Of a stretch of DNA of 32,652 bases, positions 1 to 7,545 are shown piece by piece. Within the stretch, counting starts at the first letter, position 1, and each line of letters starts with the position of its first letter. Source of the stretch: Nanobdellota archaeon (GTDB lineage Archaea > Nanobdellota > Nanobdellia > SCGC-AAA011-G17 > ARS1403); NCBI GenBank assembly GCA_002687825.1, contig NZBI01000021.1, forward strand, positions 1 through 32,652, read 5' to 3'. The notes beneath the pieces are model-generated. The model searched no databases. It was not told where the DNA came from and saw nothing but the letters and a program-made list of their open reading frames with translations. Made by a program: the position numbers and the translations under genes.

Positions 1-1
1 A

Positions 2-238
2 AAGGGGAATTGTGCTCAATGTGGTACTTGCTGTAAAGCATTTATTTTTGGATTCCCTTGCATTTTTCTAAGAAAAAACAAAAGCACGGGGAAAGGCTAT
101 TGTGGAATCTATAGATTTAGACCTAAGATTTGTAAAGACTCTCCAGTAGATTCAGAATCTTTAAGACAGAATCATGATAAAGATTGTGGATTTAGTTTTA
201 TGTCTGAAGAAGAAATACAAAAAGACCTTTATAATTAA
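2..238 (+). CDS. YkgJ-family cysteine cluster protein (C-terminal part)
   Basis: The frame is open from the window edge to a TAA at 236-238; the N-terminus lies outside. It reads KGNCAQCGTCCKAFIF near the edge, the CxxCxxCC pattern of the YkgJ/UPF0153 zinc- or iron-chelating family. Further cysteines follow (GYCGIY, ICKDS, DCGFSF), as the family usually has. The exact biochemical role of the family is not settled; metal binding by the clustered cysteines is the safe statement. It is convergent with the carbamoyltransferase and overlaps the end of that gene by 4 bases. The gene is only partial because the window starts inside it. Confidence 0.75.
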   Translation, partial: KGNCAQCGTCCKAFIFGFPCIFLRKNKSTGKGYCGIYRFRPKICKDSPVDSESLRQNHDKDCGFSFMSEEEIQKDLYN

Positions 239-2016
239 TCTGTAGCGTATTTTTCACTATCCCATATATCTTGAGGATTGTCTTTTCTCCAAATAAGGAA
301 ATTACCCATAATTAAACAATCTATTCCTGTTCCCATCATGCACTTATATCCGTCATAAGGTGTGCAGACGATTGGTTCTCCTCTAATGTTAAAAGAAGTG
401 TTGATTAAAATTGGTACCTTAGATAATTTGCCAAATTCTTTGATTAAATTGTAGTATAAAGGATTTTGGGATTCCCTTATTGTTTGCAATCTTCCAGAGC
501 CATCTACGTGAGTTACTGCGGGGATCTTTTTTTGCCATTGTTTTTTAATAGGATAAACCATTAACATATAATCTGTGGGTTCTGGGATTGGTTGATCGCA
601 TTCAAAATATTTTAAGGCATCATCTTCACAAACTACTGGAGCAAATGGTCTGAATTGTTCTCTATGCTTTACTTTTGTGTTTAGAATGTTTTGCATTTCT
701 AGATTACAGGGGTTAGATAGGATACTTCTGGATCCTAAGGCTCTTGGACCCCACTCCATTCTTCCCTGGAACCACCCTATAACATTATTTTCATAGATTA
801 AATTTGCTGTTGTTTTTACTAATTCGTCTTTGTCTTTAAATTCGGAATATTTAATTTTATTTTTATCTAAGAAATTTTTTATTTCTTCTGTAGAATATTC
901 AGGACCTAGGTAAGCATTGTCTAAGATTGAAACTCTGTTGTTTTCTAAGATGCTATTATATATATAGGAAGCTACACCCATACTTGTTCCTCCGTCAGAA
1001 GAATTTGGTTGGATCCAGATCTTTTTGAATGGAGTATTCTTTAATATTTTTCCGTTGTAAACGCTATTTAATGCAACTCCTCCAGAGATAACTATATTTT
1101 CACAGTTAGTAACTTTATGAATGTGATTTAAGATTTTAGTGGTAATTTCTTCTGTTATTAATTGTAAAGCTGCTGCAATATCTTTGTGTCTTTTTGTTAT
1201 TTCTAGTTCTGGTTTTCTTATTGGTCCTCCTAATAAATTACATAATCTTTGAGAAGGCATTCTGTCTTTGTAATGATAAACAAAATAGCTCATATTAAAT
1301 CTGTAACTTCCGTCTTCTTTTACGTCAATTACACGTTTTAGCCTATTATAATAAGGATTTTTAGTTTTATCCATTTCTCCATAAGGACTTAAGCCCATTA
1401 CTTTGTATTCAGAATTATTAACGCTGAATCCTAGGTAAGCTGTAATTGTTGAATATAATAATCCAATTGAATGGGGGAAATTTATCTCTTTCATTAAATT
1501 AATATCATTCTCATCTCCAATTCCCCATGCGGTTGTTGTCCACTCTCCAACTCCATCTATGGTTAGGATTGCTGCTTTTTTGAATGGGCTAACTAAGAAA
1601 GTGCTTGCTGCATGGGCTAAGTGGTGTTCTACGAATAAAACATCTCCTTTATATTTTAGTTTTTTTCTAATGGGCTTCATTACTCTTAGTTTTTCATTTA
1701 TCCAAGAAGGTATTGAACTTATGAAAGTTTTAAAGCTGAATGGGAAATTTTGTAGATGTTGAGATAATACTCTTTCGAATTTAAGGAGAGGCTTTTCGTA
1801 AAATCCTATGTGATTAATGTCGTTAATAGTTATATTTTGACTTTTTAGACAATATTCTATGGCCTTAGTTGGGAAGGAGGTGTCATGCTTTTTTCTTGTA
1901 AATCTTTCTTCTTCAGCAGCTGCTACTATTATTCCGTCTTTTAACAATGCTGCTGAAGCGTCGTGGTAATAGCATGAAATTCCAAGGATGAATTGGTCTT
2001 TTTTAAAATCCCCCAT
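235..2016 (-). CDS. Carbamoyltransferase, NodU/CmcH/TobZ family
   Basis: 593 residues, full length for the family. These enzymes transfer a carbamoyl group from carbamoyl phosphate, via carbamoyl-AMP, to a hydroxyl of a sugar or natural product. Visible landmarks are the N-terminal GISCYYHDASAALL (about 12-25), the metal-binding HHLAHAAS (H131, H132, H135), ISGGVALNS in the Kae1-like domain, EWGPRALGSRS and HREQFRPFAP at the domain junction, and INTSFNIRGEP in the C-terminal domain. The start overlaps the stop of the upstream endonuclease as TAATG, so the two are translationally linked. Two SxtJ-like small membrane proteins about 2.5 kb upstream on the same strand are the usual partners of such enzymes, suggesting that the endonuclease-regulator block was inserted between them. 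A surface glycan or lipid head group is the likely substrate; this is inference. Confidence 0.92.
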   Translation of the reverse strand: MGDFKKDQFILGISCYYHDASAALLKDGIIVAAAEEERFTRKKHDTSFPTKAIEYCLKSQNITINDINHIGFYEKPLLKFERVLSQHLQNFPFSFKTFISSIPSWINEKLRVMKPIRKKLKYKGDVLFVEHHLAHAASTFLVSPFKKAAILTIDGVGEWTTTAWGIGDENDINLMKEINFPHSIGLLYSTITAYLGFSVNNSEYKVMGLSPYGEMDKTKNPYYNRLKRVIDVKEDGSYRFNMSYFVYHYKDRMPSQRLCNLLGGPIRKPELEITKRHKDIAAALQLITEEITTKILNHIHKVTNCENIVISGGVALNSVYNGKILKNTPFKKIWIQPNSSDGGTSMGVASYIYNSILENNRVSILDNAYLGPEYSTEEIKNFLDKNKIKYSEFKDKDELVKTTANLIYENNVIGWFQGRMEWGPRALGSRSILSNPCNLEMQNILNTKVKHREQFRPFAPVVCEDDALKYFECDQPIPEPTDYMLMVYPIKKQWQKKIPAVTHVDGSGRLQTIRESQNPLYYNLIKEFGKLSKVPILINTSFNIRGEPIVCTPYDGYKCMMGTGIDCLIMGNFLIWRKDNPQDIWDSEKYATD

Positions 2017-2846
2017 TATAGGTTATATTTTGCTTTCATAAAATTAATAAGCTTTTGCTTATTCATATCATCGATCATTTCTGCCTCGTTTATGTTATCT
2101 TCAGGTTCAACCCCTAATTTATCACACCAATAAGCAAACCAGTAGTCTCTATTGGCATTAAACTTAGAATTACAGCTGGAACACAACCAGACACAGTTCA
2201 TGGTAGTACTGTGGTTTTTAATATAATTAATATGATGGACACACCCATTTTCTTCACTATGGCAATAAGCACATTTCTCATCGTATTTTTCTTTAATAAT
2301 TCTTTTAAAATTTTTATTAAAAAGCAAGTTATATGGATGAAAAGAAATCCCACCTTGCCACAAAGGATTATTCTCAAGACGATTAAATTTAAGGTCCCTC
2401 TTGTAAAATTCTTTTATTTTCTTACTTATTTTTTCTCTATGCTCCTTAGAAAATTTTTTTCCTTTATGGGCCAGTGCTATCTTTATTCCAATCTCTGGAT
2501 TTTCTTTGTGAGTCCTTTTTGCAATATATGACATTCTTTTTCTGGATTCTTCGTCAAATTTCTTTCCTTTATTCCAAGGAGATTTTCCGTACCTAGCACT
2601 GTTTTTCCCACTATTTGCCCTTGATATTTTTAATTTAGATTTTTCTGAATGTTTTTTTCCATAGAAAGAGTTCTTATTGCCAATTCTTTTCTTAGCGGCC
2701 AGACTGATCTTTTTCTTATGTTCTCTAGAAAATTTTCTTTCCTTTAAGATTTTGCTCATTAGTTCTCTACGTTCTGGATTTTTCCATGCAAGAACTAATT
2801 TCTCTCTCCATTCCTTAGCTTTTTGCGGGTCTTTGGGTGAAGGCAT
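2016..2846 (-). CDS. HNH homing endonuclease with NUMOD3 repeats
   Basis: 276 residues, lysine-rich. The first 150 residues hold several NUMOD3-like DNA-binding repeats (for example FSREHKKKIS, HSEKSKLKIS, FSKEHREKIS, plus a YGKSPWNKGKKF type). The C-terminal third carries an HNH nuclease core: CAYC, then VHHINY, then LCSSCNSKFN, i.e. two CxxC zinc ligand pairs around the HH metal and catalytic histidines. It has no sign of being inside an intron or intein, so it is a freestanding homing-type nuclease. A ribosome binding site GAGGT lies just before the ATG. It sits 27 bp behind the TrmB regulator gene and overlaps the carbamoyltransferase start by TAATG. Most likely a mobile selfish gene; what site it cuts cannot be told. 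Confidence 0.85.
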   Translation of the reverse strand: MPSPKDPQKAKEWREKLVLAWKNPERRELMSKILKERKFSREHKKKISLAAKKRIGNKNSFYGKKHSEKSKLKISRANSGKNSARYGKSPWNKGKKFDEESRKRMSYIAKRTHKENPEIGIKIALAHKGKKFSKEHREKISKKIKEFYKRDLKFNRLENNPLWQGGISFHPYNLLFNKNFKRIIKEKYDEKCAYCHSEENGCVHHINYIKNHSTTMNCVWLCSSCNSKFNANRDYWFAYWCDKLGVEPEDNINEAEMIDDMNKQKLINFMKAKYNL

Positions 2847-2873
2847 TTTACCTCTTGCTTTAGAGTTCTTAGT

Positions 2874-3611
2874 TTATTTTGTGGTCGTTTTCCACATATC
2901 TTCGAAAAATTTTAAATAACTATCAGATACAGATTTATCTTGGATCAAGAATAGAATTGGTTCTTCGGTCCACACAATAATTCCCACCTTATCCTTTTGA
3001 ATATGAGTTTCTGTTAAAGGTTCGAATTCCTTGTCAAAATATCTTATTTCTGTAAACTTATTCTTTATTTTATCTCCATAAGACCTAATATTACTATTGA
3101 AAATCATTTTAACTTTAATTTTCTTAGCAATTCTCTTAGTATTAAAATTTTGCCAGAAAGTTTCTCCCATAATTTGTAGGGATTCTTGGGGAGCTCCAAA
3201 TACCACATAATCATCTTCTAAAGATTCATTGTAAAAAGATCTTATTCCGTTTGTACCTCTGTAAATGGTAGCCTCTTGCGGATATTTCACTTTTTTTAAT
3301 GTCTCGTCTATTTCTTTTACTATTATTCTTGCTTTTTTCTTTCTATTTTTGAGCTCTCTCTCTTGTTCTTCAAAGAATTCTATGATCATATTTGAAGATA
3401 CTAATTTGAATACTCTTCTTTTCATTTCAATAACGTAGCTTACTAAACCTTTATCCATCAACTTGTCAAGGTTATCGTACACAATATTTTTATGAAATTT
3501 AGTGTCTTGAATTAGTTGGTGAGCATCTGCTTTTCCAAATTTTACTAGAGATAGATAAACTTTGGCTTCATTTTTATTAAATCCTAGATCTGTTAAGTCT
3601 TTTACTTCCAT
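2874..3611 (-). CDS. TrmB-family transcriptional regulator (cassette 1)
   Basis: 245 residues from the ATG at 3611; an ATG at 3620 is an alternative. I prefer 3611 because the TATA box is centred about 30 bp before it, which fits a leaderless start. The N-terminal 75 residues form the winged helix of TrmB (LTDLGFNKNEAKVYLSLVKF, then HKNIVYDNLDKLMDKGLV), a coiled-coil linker follows, and the C-terminal half is the ligand-sensing type domain found in DPANN TrmB proteins without an obvious sugar-binding tail. It ends LKFFEDMWKTTTK, close to the end of the second TrmB in this window (LLWKTTKK). The gene runs into the HNH endonuclease on the same strand. A large inverted repeat covers its start codon, suggesting autorepression. 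Ligand unknown. Confidence 0.85.
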   Translation of the reverse strand: MEVKDLTDLGFNKNEAKVYLSLVKFGKADAHQLIQDTKFHKNIVYDNLDKLMDKGLVSYVIEMKRRVFKLVSSNMIIEFFEEQERELKNRKKKARIIVKEIDETLKKVKYPQEATIYRGTNGIRSFYNESLEDDYVVFGAPQESLQIMGETFWQNFNTKRIAKKIKVKMIFNSNIRSYGDKIKNKFTEIRYFDKEFEPLTETHIQKDKVGIIVWTEEPILFLIQDKSVSDSYLKFFEDMWKTTTK

Positions 3612-3635
3612 GGTAGTCATAATGTATGACAACCA
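3611..3635. promoter_or_regulatory. Inverted repeat over the TrmB start (putative operator)
   Basis: Arms TGGTAGTCATA and TATGACAACCA are separated by ATG. Ten of eleven positions in the arms are complementary. The repeat begins at the preferred start codon and ends beside the TATA box, where a bound dimer would block initiation. TrmB proteins are known to bind palindromes, so autorepression is the simple reading, but binding is inferred. Confidence 0.55.
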
Positions 3636-3648
3636 ATATTTAAATGTT
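3635..3648. promoter_or_regulatory. Core promoter AACATTTAAATATT, possibly bidirectional
   Basis: On the minus strand this reads AACATTTAAATATT with the palindromic centre TTTAAA at 3639-3644. The centre is about 30 bp from the TrmB ATG at 3611 and about 28 bp from the plus-strand ATG at 3669, so one TATA box could serve both genes. The same 14 bases recur at 16329-16342 and 24171-24184. Confidence 0.6.
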
Positions 3649-3668
3649 GTTATTTTGCCTTTATGTGT

Positions 3669-4536
3669 ATGAAAAAAGTTAAACAATATATGGAAGACTT
3701 AAAAAAAATGATCTAGTAGATCTCGAAGAATTAGCTGCAAAGGCGGGTTTTCATGAAAATATAGATCTTGCTCAGATGGAAGAAACTGAAAATTATTTAA
3801 GAAAACTTCAAGATGAAAGGGAGGGAGGTTCACTAAAATTAATATCAACTTCACATGGTGTAATTCCTATAGCTACTAAAGACTTGAACGATTATGTTTC
3901 TCCTTATATGGAGGGTTTTGTCAGGACTAAAAGAGAATATGATTGGTTAAAAATTGCTTCTGCTGGGACTTTCAATGAAGAATATGTGGAAGATCGAGTG
4001 GATTGGGCAAATGGACGAAGGGGAGTTAAATCAACAACAGGAAAAAAAGAGTCTCCAAGGTCTTTTTTTATACAGACCAAATGCCTTTTGACGGTAATCT
4101 GTTTAATAGAGTTGTAGAAGATTGTTCAAAATCAAAAAACGAAATTATGGAAAGTGATGAGAGGGGTAGTGAAATTCTAGGAAGGATGATTGGTATGTGT
4201 GTAAAAATCCCCCTTCTTACAATGGGCGGGGCAATGGTTGGACTGGGTATGGGTACAGGATTAGATAATCTAGCAACAGAAATAGGCCATAATTTATCAG
4301 AATCTTTGGGGGATTACCTTCTTCCCTTAGTGATTAGCGTTAATGACCATTCTGCGTCAATTGAAATATCGAGGGAGAATTATAGTTATATTGGTCCTAA
4401 TGGGATGTGCTTTGGTGCCTTAGCTGGGTTGTGTTCGTCTTTTTACCCATTACGCAAATTAATGGATAGAAAAAGCAAATTCAAATATGGGAAAAAGGCG
4501 ATTAAAAGTCTGAATCAACAACTCTTACATCCTTAG
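3669..4536 (+). pseudogene. Unknown protein gene interrupted by two frameshifts
   Basis: Three reading-frame pieces join into one sensible protein of about 289 residues. The first starts MKKVKQYMEDLKK (3669, or 3663 for two more residues) and hits TAG at 3714. Shifting by -1 at the A8 run 3701-3708 gives NDLVDLEELAAKAGF and runs on through 3776. A second -1 shift at the A7 run around 4042-4048 gives GKKRVSKVFFYTDQMPFDGN and continues to 4536. Each break is explained by one missing A. The protein has glycine-rich hydrophobic stretches (LLTMGGAMVGLGMGTGLDNL, FGALAGLCSSFYPL) that may touch a membrane. I recognise no family. Decay, homopolymer sequence error, phase variation, or ribosomal slippage on A AAA AAA could each explain it. 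It is divergent from TrmB. Confidence 0.6.
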
Positions 4537-4563
4537 ACTTTATATCATATAAGAAAGTTAATT

Positions 4564-4800
4564 TCAAAATTGCCTGTAGTATTCCCTTATTGGTTTTTTT
4601 CTTAGATTTGAATCTCCCCAATAACTGTCGCTTTTTTTTCTTAATTCTAGAAATCTTTTCCTAAATAATTTAGCAAATAAAGAAGTGGTTCCTACCCCTA
4701 TAATATATACTAAAGTTAATAGAATTGAATTAACTATTATTGTTATATTATTACCGAACTGATTCATTCCTTTTTTGAAGCTTTTAAAAAAAATTTTCAT
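4564..4800 (-). CDS. Small membrane protein, SxtJ C-terminal-half-like
   Basis: 78 residues with one membrane helix (about 18-43, IIVNSILLTLVYIIGVGTTS) followed by a basic stretch and an SYW motif, then KKPIREYYRQF. The pattern of helix, then LFxKxF, then SYW resembles the C-terminal end of SxtJ, a membrane protein often encoded with NodU-type carbamoyltransferases. The function of SxtJ is unknown. It overlaps the preceding gene by ATGA. The family link is from memory of the motif and is moderate. Confidence 0.65.
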   Translation of the reverse strand: MKIFFKSFKKGMNQFGNNITIIVNSILLTLVYIIGVGTTSLFAKLFRKRFLELRKKSDSYWGDSNLRKKPIREYYRQF

Positions 4801-5000
4801 TTCAAAACCCTCTTTAGTATGATGCCTATTATGGTTATTGATAAAGTTAGCATCATTACATGAACATATGACCAGGACTCTGGAAGTTTACTTAAAAAGA
4901 TTAGTATGAAATAGAATATAGTTGTGAAAAGGAAATAAGAGAAAATAAAACCTAAGTTTTCTCCAAATTTACTTATTGGTTTGGTTTGTTTGAATATCAT
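4797..5000 (-). CDS. Small membrane protein, SxtJ N-terminal-half-like
   Basis: 67 residues with two membrane helices (about 17-38 and 46-63) and a basic tail KRVLK. It heads a two-gene operon: its stop overlaps the next start as ATGA. Together the two proteins give the number of helices and size of a single SxtJ protein, so they may be a split version. The TATA box TTATAAA at 5024-5030 lies about 27 bp before the ATG, which implies a leaderless mRNA. Context with the carbamoyltransferase further down the strand supports a role in carbamoylated surface glycan or metabolite formation; this is inferred. Confidence 0.6.
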   Translation of the reverse strand: MIFKQTKPISKFGENLGFIFSYFLFTTIFYFILIFLSKLPESWSYVHVMMLTLSITIIGIILKRVLK

Positions 5001-5023
5001 ATGGCAATTGACTAAAATAAAAC

Positions 5024-5031
5024 TTATAAAT
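5024..5031 (-). promoter_or_regulatory. TATA box of the small membrane protein operon
   Basis: The minus strand reads ACATTTATAAG, centred about 27 bp before the ATG at 5000. No room is left for a leader with a Shine-Dalgarno site. Confidence 0.5.
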
Positions 5032-5061
5032 GTTTTTGAATTGTTAGTTAAAATAATAGTT

Positions 5062-5079
5062 AGAAAAGTTTATATATAA
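5062..5079 (+). promoter_or_regulatory. BRE/TATA promoter of the large surface protein gene
   Basis: AGAAAAG directly precedes TTTATATATAA, a strong BRE plus TATA pair. Transcription should start near 5100, leaving a leader of about 45 bases. The leader ends with GGGGTG at 5134-5139, six bases before the ATG at 5146, a good match to the archaeal anti-Shine-Dalgarno. Confidence 0.6.
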
Positions 5080-5145
5080 GCGGTGTTTTAGATACTGTAA
5101 TTTAAGAGGTTAATTAATGTATAAAAAAATAAAGGGGTGTATTTG

Positions 5146-7473
5146 ATGAATAAGAAATTTAGTATTTCTATATTATTTGGTTTTTTTCTTTTAGTGGGTT
5201 TATTTGGTTTAACAAAAATTGCAACTGGTGAATTGGATACAGATGTTGCAGTTACAAAGGTTGAAATATATGGTGAAGCGAATGATAATATTTCCTCAAG
5301 TCAAGGAGGAGTTGAAGAGTCAGTTAATTTTACAGTGGGTGCTTCTAGCACAACTGGAGTTAATATTACAAATATAACAATAGATCTTGGCACAGCAGGT
5401 GCGAATTATACTTTTAATTATTTTATAAATAATGCTGGTGGAGCAGAAGGAGTTGTATCACCAGAAAATCTTACCCTTGAAAATGTTACTATTTGGGGAG
5501 ACGATGGTTCTGATACTGGTTGGAGTTGTAGCAATTTAAGTGTAACAATCATTAATTGTAATGGTACAGCAGGTGTGGCTGACGCTGTTTTAGACCCACT
5601 TAGTCCTAATACAACTATGGTGATAAGATTTAATGTGACATCAACTAGTGTTAAAGCAGAAGGAGTATTTGACTGGAGCCTTACTACGTTAGATGAGGAC
5701 AGTCAAGAGAATAGTACAACAGTACGTTCATATATTGATAGTTTAGCTCCTAGAGTTATTAGTGTAAATGTTACTGATGGTAATGTCACTTGGGTAAATG
5801 ATACTCAAATGATAAATGGATTATTGGTAGATAAAGATACACGTTTGAAAGTAAATGTAAATATCCAAGATATGCATATAGAATCAGATAGTGTGTATAT
5901 AATAATGAACAATAGTGGTACTGATGAGAACTCTACTGATAATGTTGATTCAGCTCATGAATGGAATAGAATGACAGAGGTTACTGCTGCAGGATTCCAA
6001 GTGGATGGAGAGTATACTTACACTTATACAGCAGCACAAATGTCAGATGCATTTACAATTGGAAATTATACCAATTTTATTATTGCTATAAATGATACAT
6101 ACGATAATAAAGCGCATATAAATGGAAGTAATGGTGATCCATTTACATTGACTATGAATGAGACATTAGACTTTAGTGTAAATTTGACCACTTTATTGAA
6201 CTCTAACTTCTACACTATAAATTCTCCTATAAGTGCTGAGAGTGTTCAATGGATAGCTGCAACAAATGCAACAATAGATGTTCTTGTTTCTGGACAACCT
6301 AAAGGAACTTTAGAATTGTACATTAATGAAACTGGTGCACCTGCAGCCAATAGAGTGACTAATTATTTAGATACAACTGGATTTGAATTTTTCCAAGATT
6401 TATGGGTAGGATATGAAACTGACCATCCAAGCAATAACAATTTATCTACAATTGATGGCCCAGGTGATGCAACATACAGTTGGTCTGTTAATTTTGAAGG
6501 TAATCACACTAACAATGTGAATTTAATGCTTGTGATGAATGCATCAAGTGTTGCAGCAGATAGTGAGTTTGGAAATGCTGAGAATTATTCTGTAATTGCA
6601 GTGTATGACTTTAAAGTTGATGGGGAAACAGGTACGCCTACAATAGATTCACCAGCTAGTACTACAGTTACTATTTCAGATGCTACAGGTATAAGCTTTA
6701 CTTGTAATGCTGTAGAACCAGATAGTGGAGTTAAGGAATATTTATGGACATTATCAAAGCCAGATGCATCAACAACTACATTTACAGACTCAACAACAGC
6801 CACTTCAGTTGATAGAGCATTTAGTGGTAGTTCTATTAATCAAGCTGGAGACTATAGTGTTAATTGTAGAGTAGAAGATACTGTGGGTAACCAAGATACA
6901 AGTACTAGCAGTTCATTTGATGTATCTTATCAAACAGTTACATCTGGTGGTAGTAGTGGAGGTGGAGGTTCAAGTACAACCACTCCGACAGTTAGCTTTG
7001 ATGTTGATTTTAGTGAAGCAAGTGTAGGAACAGTGAAAGCTCAACAAGGTAGAATAAAGAGCTTTAGCTTTGATGGCGCTACTAAACACACAATGACCTT
7101 TGATGAAGTTACAGCTACAACAGCAACAGTAACAATAGCTTCAAACCCAATTACAGTTACTTTGAAGGCTAGAGAGACTCAAGAAGTAGATATTAATGCT
7201 GATGGAATAAATGACATTAGTGTAACTTTAAAGAGTGTTGTGAACGGTTTAGCAAGTGTTGAGATAGTTAAAATTGAAGCAGGAGCACAGATAGTTGAGC
7301 AAGAAGAAAAAGCAGCAGCGGGTATCTCTGATAGTGGAACTGGTGATTCTGGAACTGCAGGACAACCTACAACACCTACGCCTGTTCAAAGGAGTAATAC
7401 AGGACTAATTGTAACATTGTTAATAATAGTTGCATTAGTTGTGGTAGGATTCTTTGCTTACAAGAGAAAATAA
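5146..7473 (+). CDS. Large cell surface protein with C-terminal membrane anchor
   Basis: 775 residues. I start at ATG 5146 rather than the upstream GTG because GGGGTG sits at the right spacing. An N-terminal hydrophobic segment (about 5-25) is followed by ATGELDTDV. The ectodomain is beta-rich, with several Ig-like or fibronectin-like repeats and very many NxS/NxT sequons, suggesting N-glycosylation. A glycine/serine/threonine linker (SGGSSGGGGSSTTTP, around residue 605) leads to a domain with a DINADGIND calcium-type loop. A proline/threonine spacer, a membrane helix (GLIVTLLIIVALVVVGFFAY) and KRK follow. The C-terminal domain resembles that of the next gene. Likely exported by Sec and displayed on the cell surface; partner unknown. 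Not assigned to a named family. Confidence 0.85.
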   Translation: MNKKFSISILFGFFLLVGLFGLTKIATGELDTDVAVTKVEIYGEANDNISSSQGGVEESVNFTVGASSTTGVNITNITIDLGTAGANYTFNYFINNAGGAEGVVSPENLTLENVTIWGDDGSDTGWSCSNLSVTIINCNGTAGVADAVLDPLSPNTTMVIRFNVTSTSVKAEGVFDWSLTTLDEDSQENSTTVRSYIDSLAPRVISVNVTDGNVTWVNDTQMINGLLVDKDTRLKVNVNIQDMHIESDSVYIIMNNSGTDENSTDNVDSAHEWNRMTEVTAAGFQVDGEYTYTYTAAQMSDAFTIGNYTNFIIAINDTYDNKAHINGSNGDPFTLTMNETLDFSVNLTTLLNSNFYTINSPISAESVQWIAATNATIDVLVSGQPKGTLELYINETGAPAANRVTNYLDTTGFEFFQDLWVGYETDHPSNNNLSTIDGPGDATYSWSVNFEGNHTNNVNLMLVMNASSVAADSEFGNAENYSVIAVYDFKVDGETGTPTIDSPASTTVTISDATGISFTCNAVEPDSGVKEYLWTLSKPDASTTTFTDSTTATSVDRAFSGSSINQAGDYSVNCRVEDTVGNQDTSTSSSFDVSYQTVTSGGSSGGGGSSTTTPTVSFDVDFSEASVGTVKAQQGRIKSFSFDGATKHTMTFDEVTATTATVTIASNPITVTLKARETQEVDINADGINDISVTLKSVVNGLASVEIVKIEAGAQIVEQEEKAAAGISDSGTGDSGTAGQPTTPTPVQRSNTGLIVTLLIIVALVVVGFFAYKRK

Positions 7474-7495
7474 ATTTTTTCTCTTTTTCTTTATA
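7462..7495 (+). terminator. Hairpin plus T-tract, stop codon in the loop
   Basis: AAGAGAAAA (7462-7470) pairs perfectly with TTTTCTCTT (7477-7485); the six-base loop contains the stop codon TAA. A T-rich run follows. Confidence 0.6.
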
Positions 7496-7545
7496 TATTT
7501 TTAATTTTGGATATCTTTATAAAATAAACTATAATCTTTAAACCT

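Noticed and set aside
1559-1762. Plus-strand frame inside the carbamoyltransferase gene
   Set aside because: It is a shadow of a conserved gene on the other strand, without promoter or family motif.
3701-3708. Programmed -1 ribosomal frameshifting as the main explanation for the broken gene
   Set aside because: The heptamer fits, but no downstream stem-loop or pseudoknot is evident and a second shift would be needed; kept only as one option.
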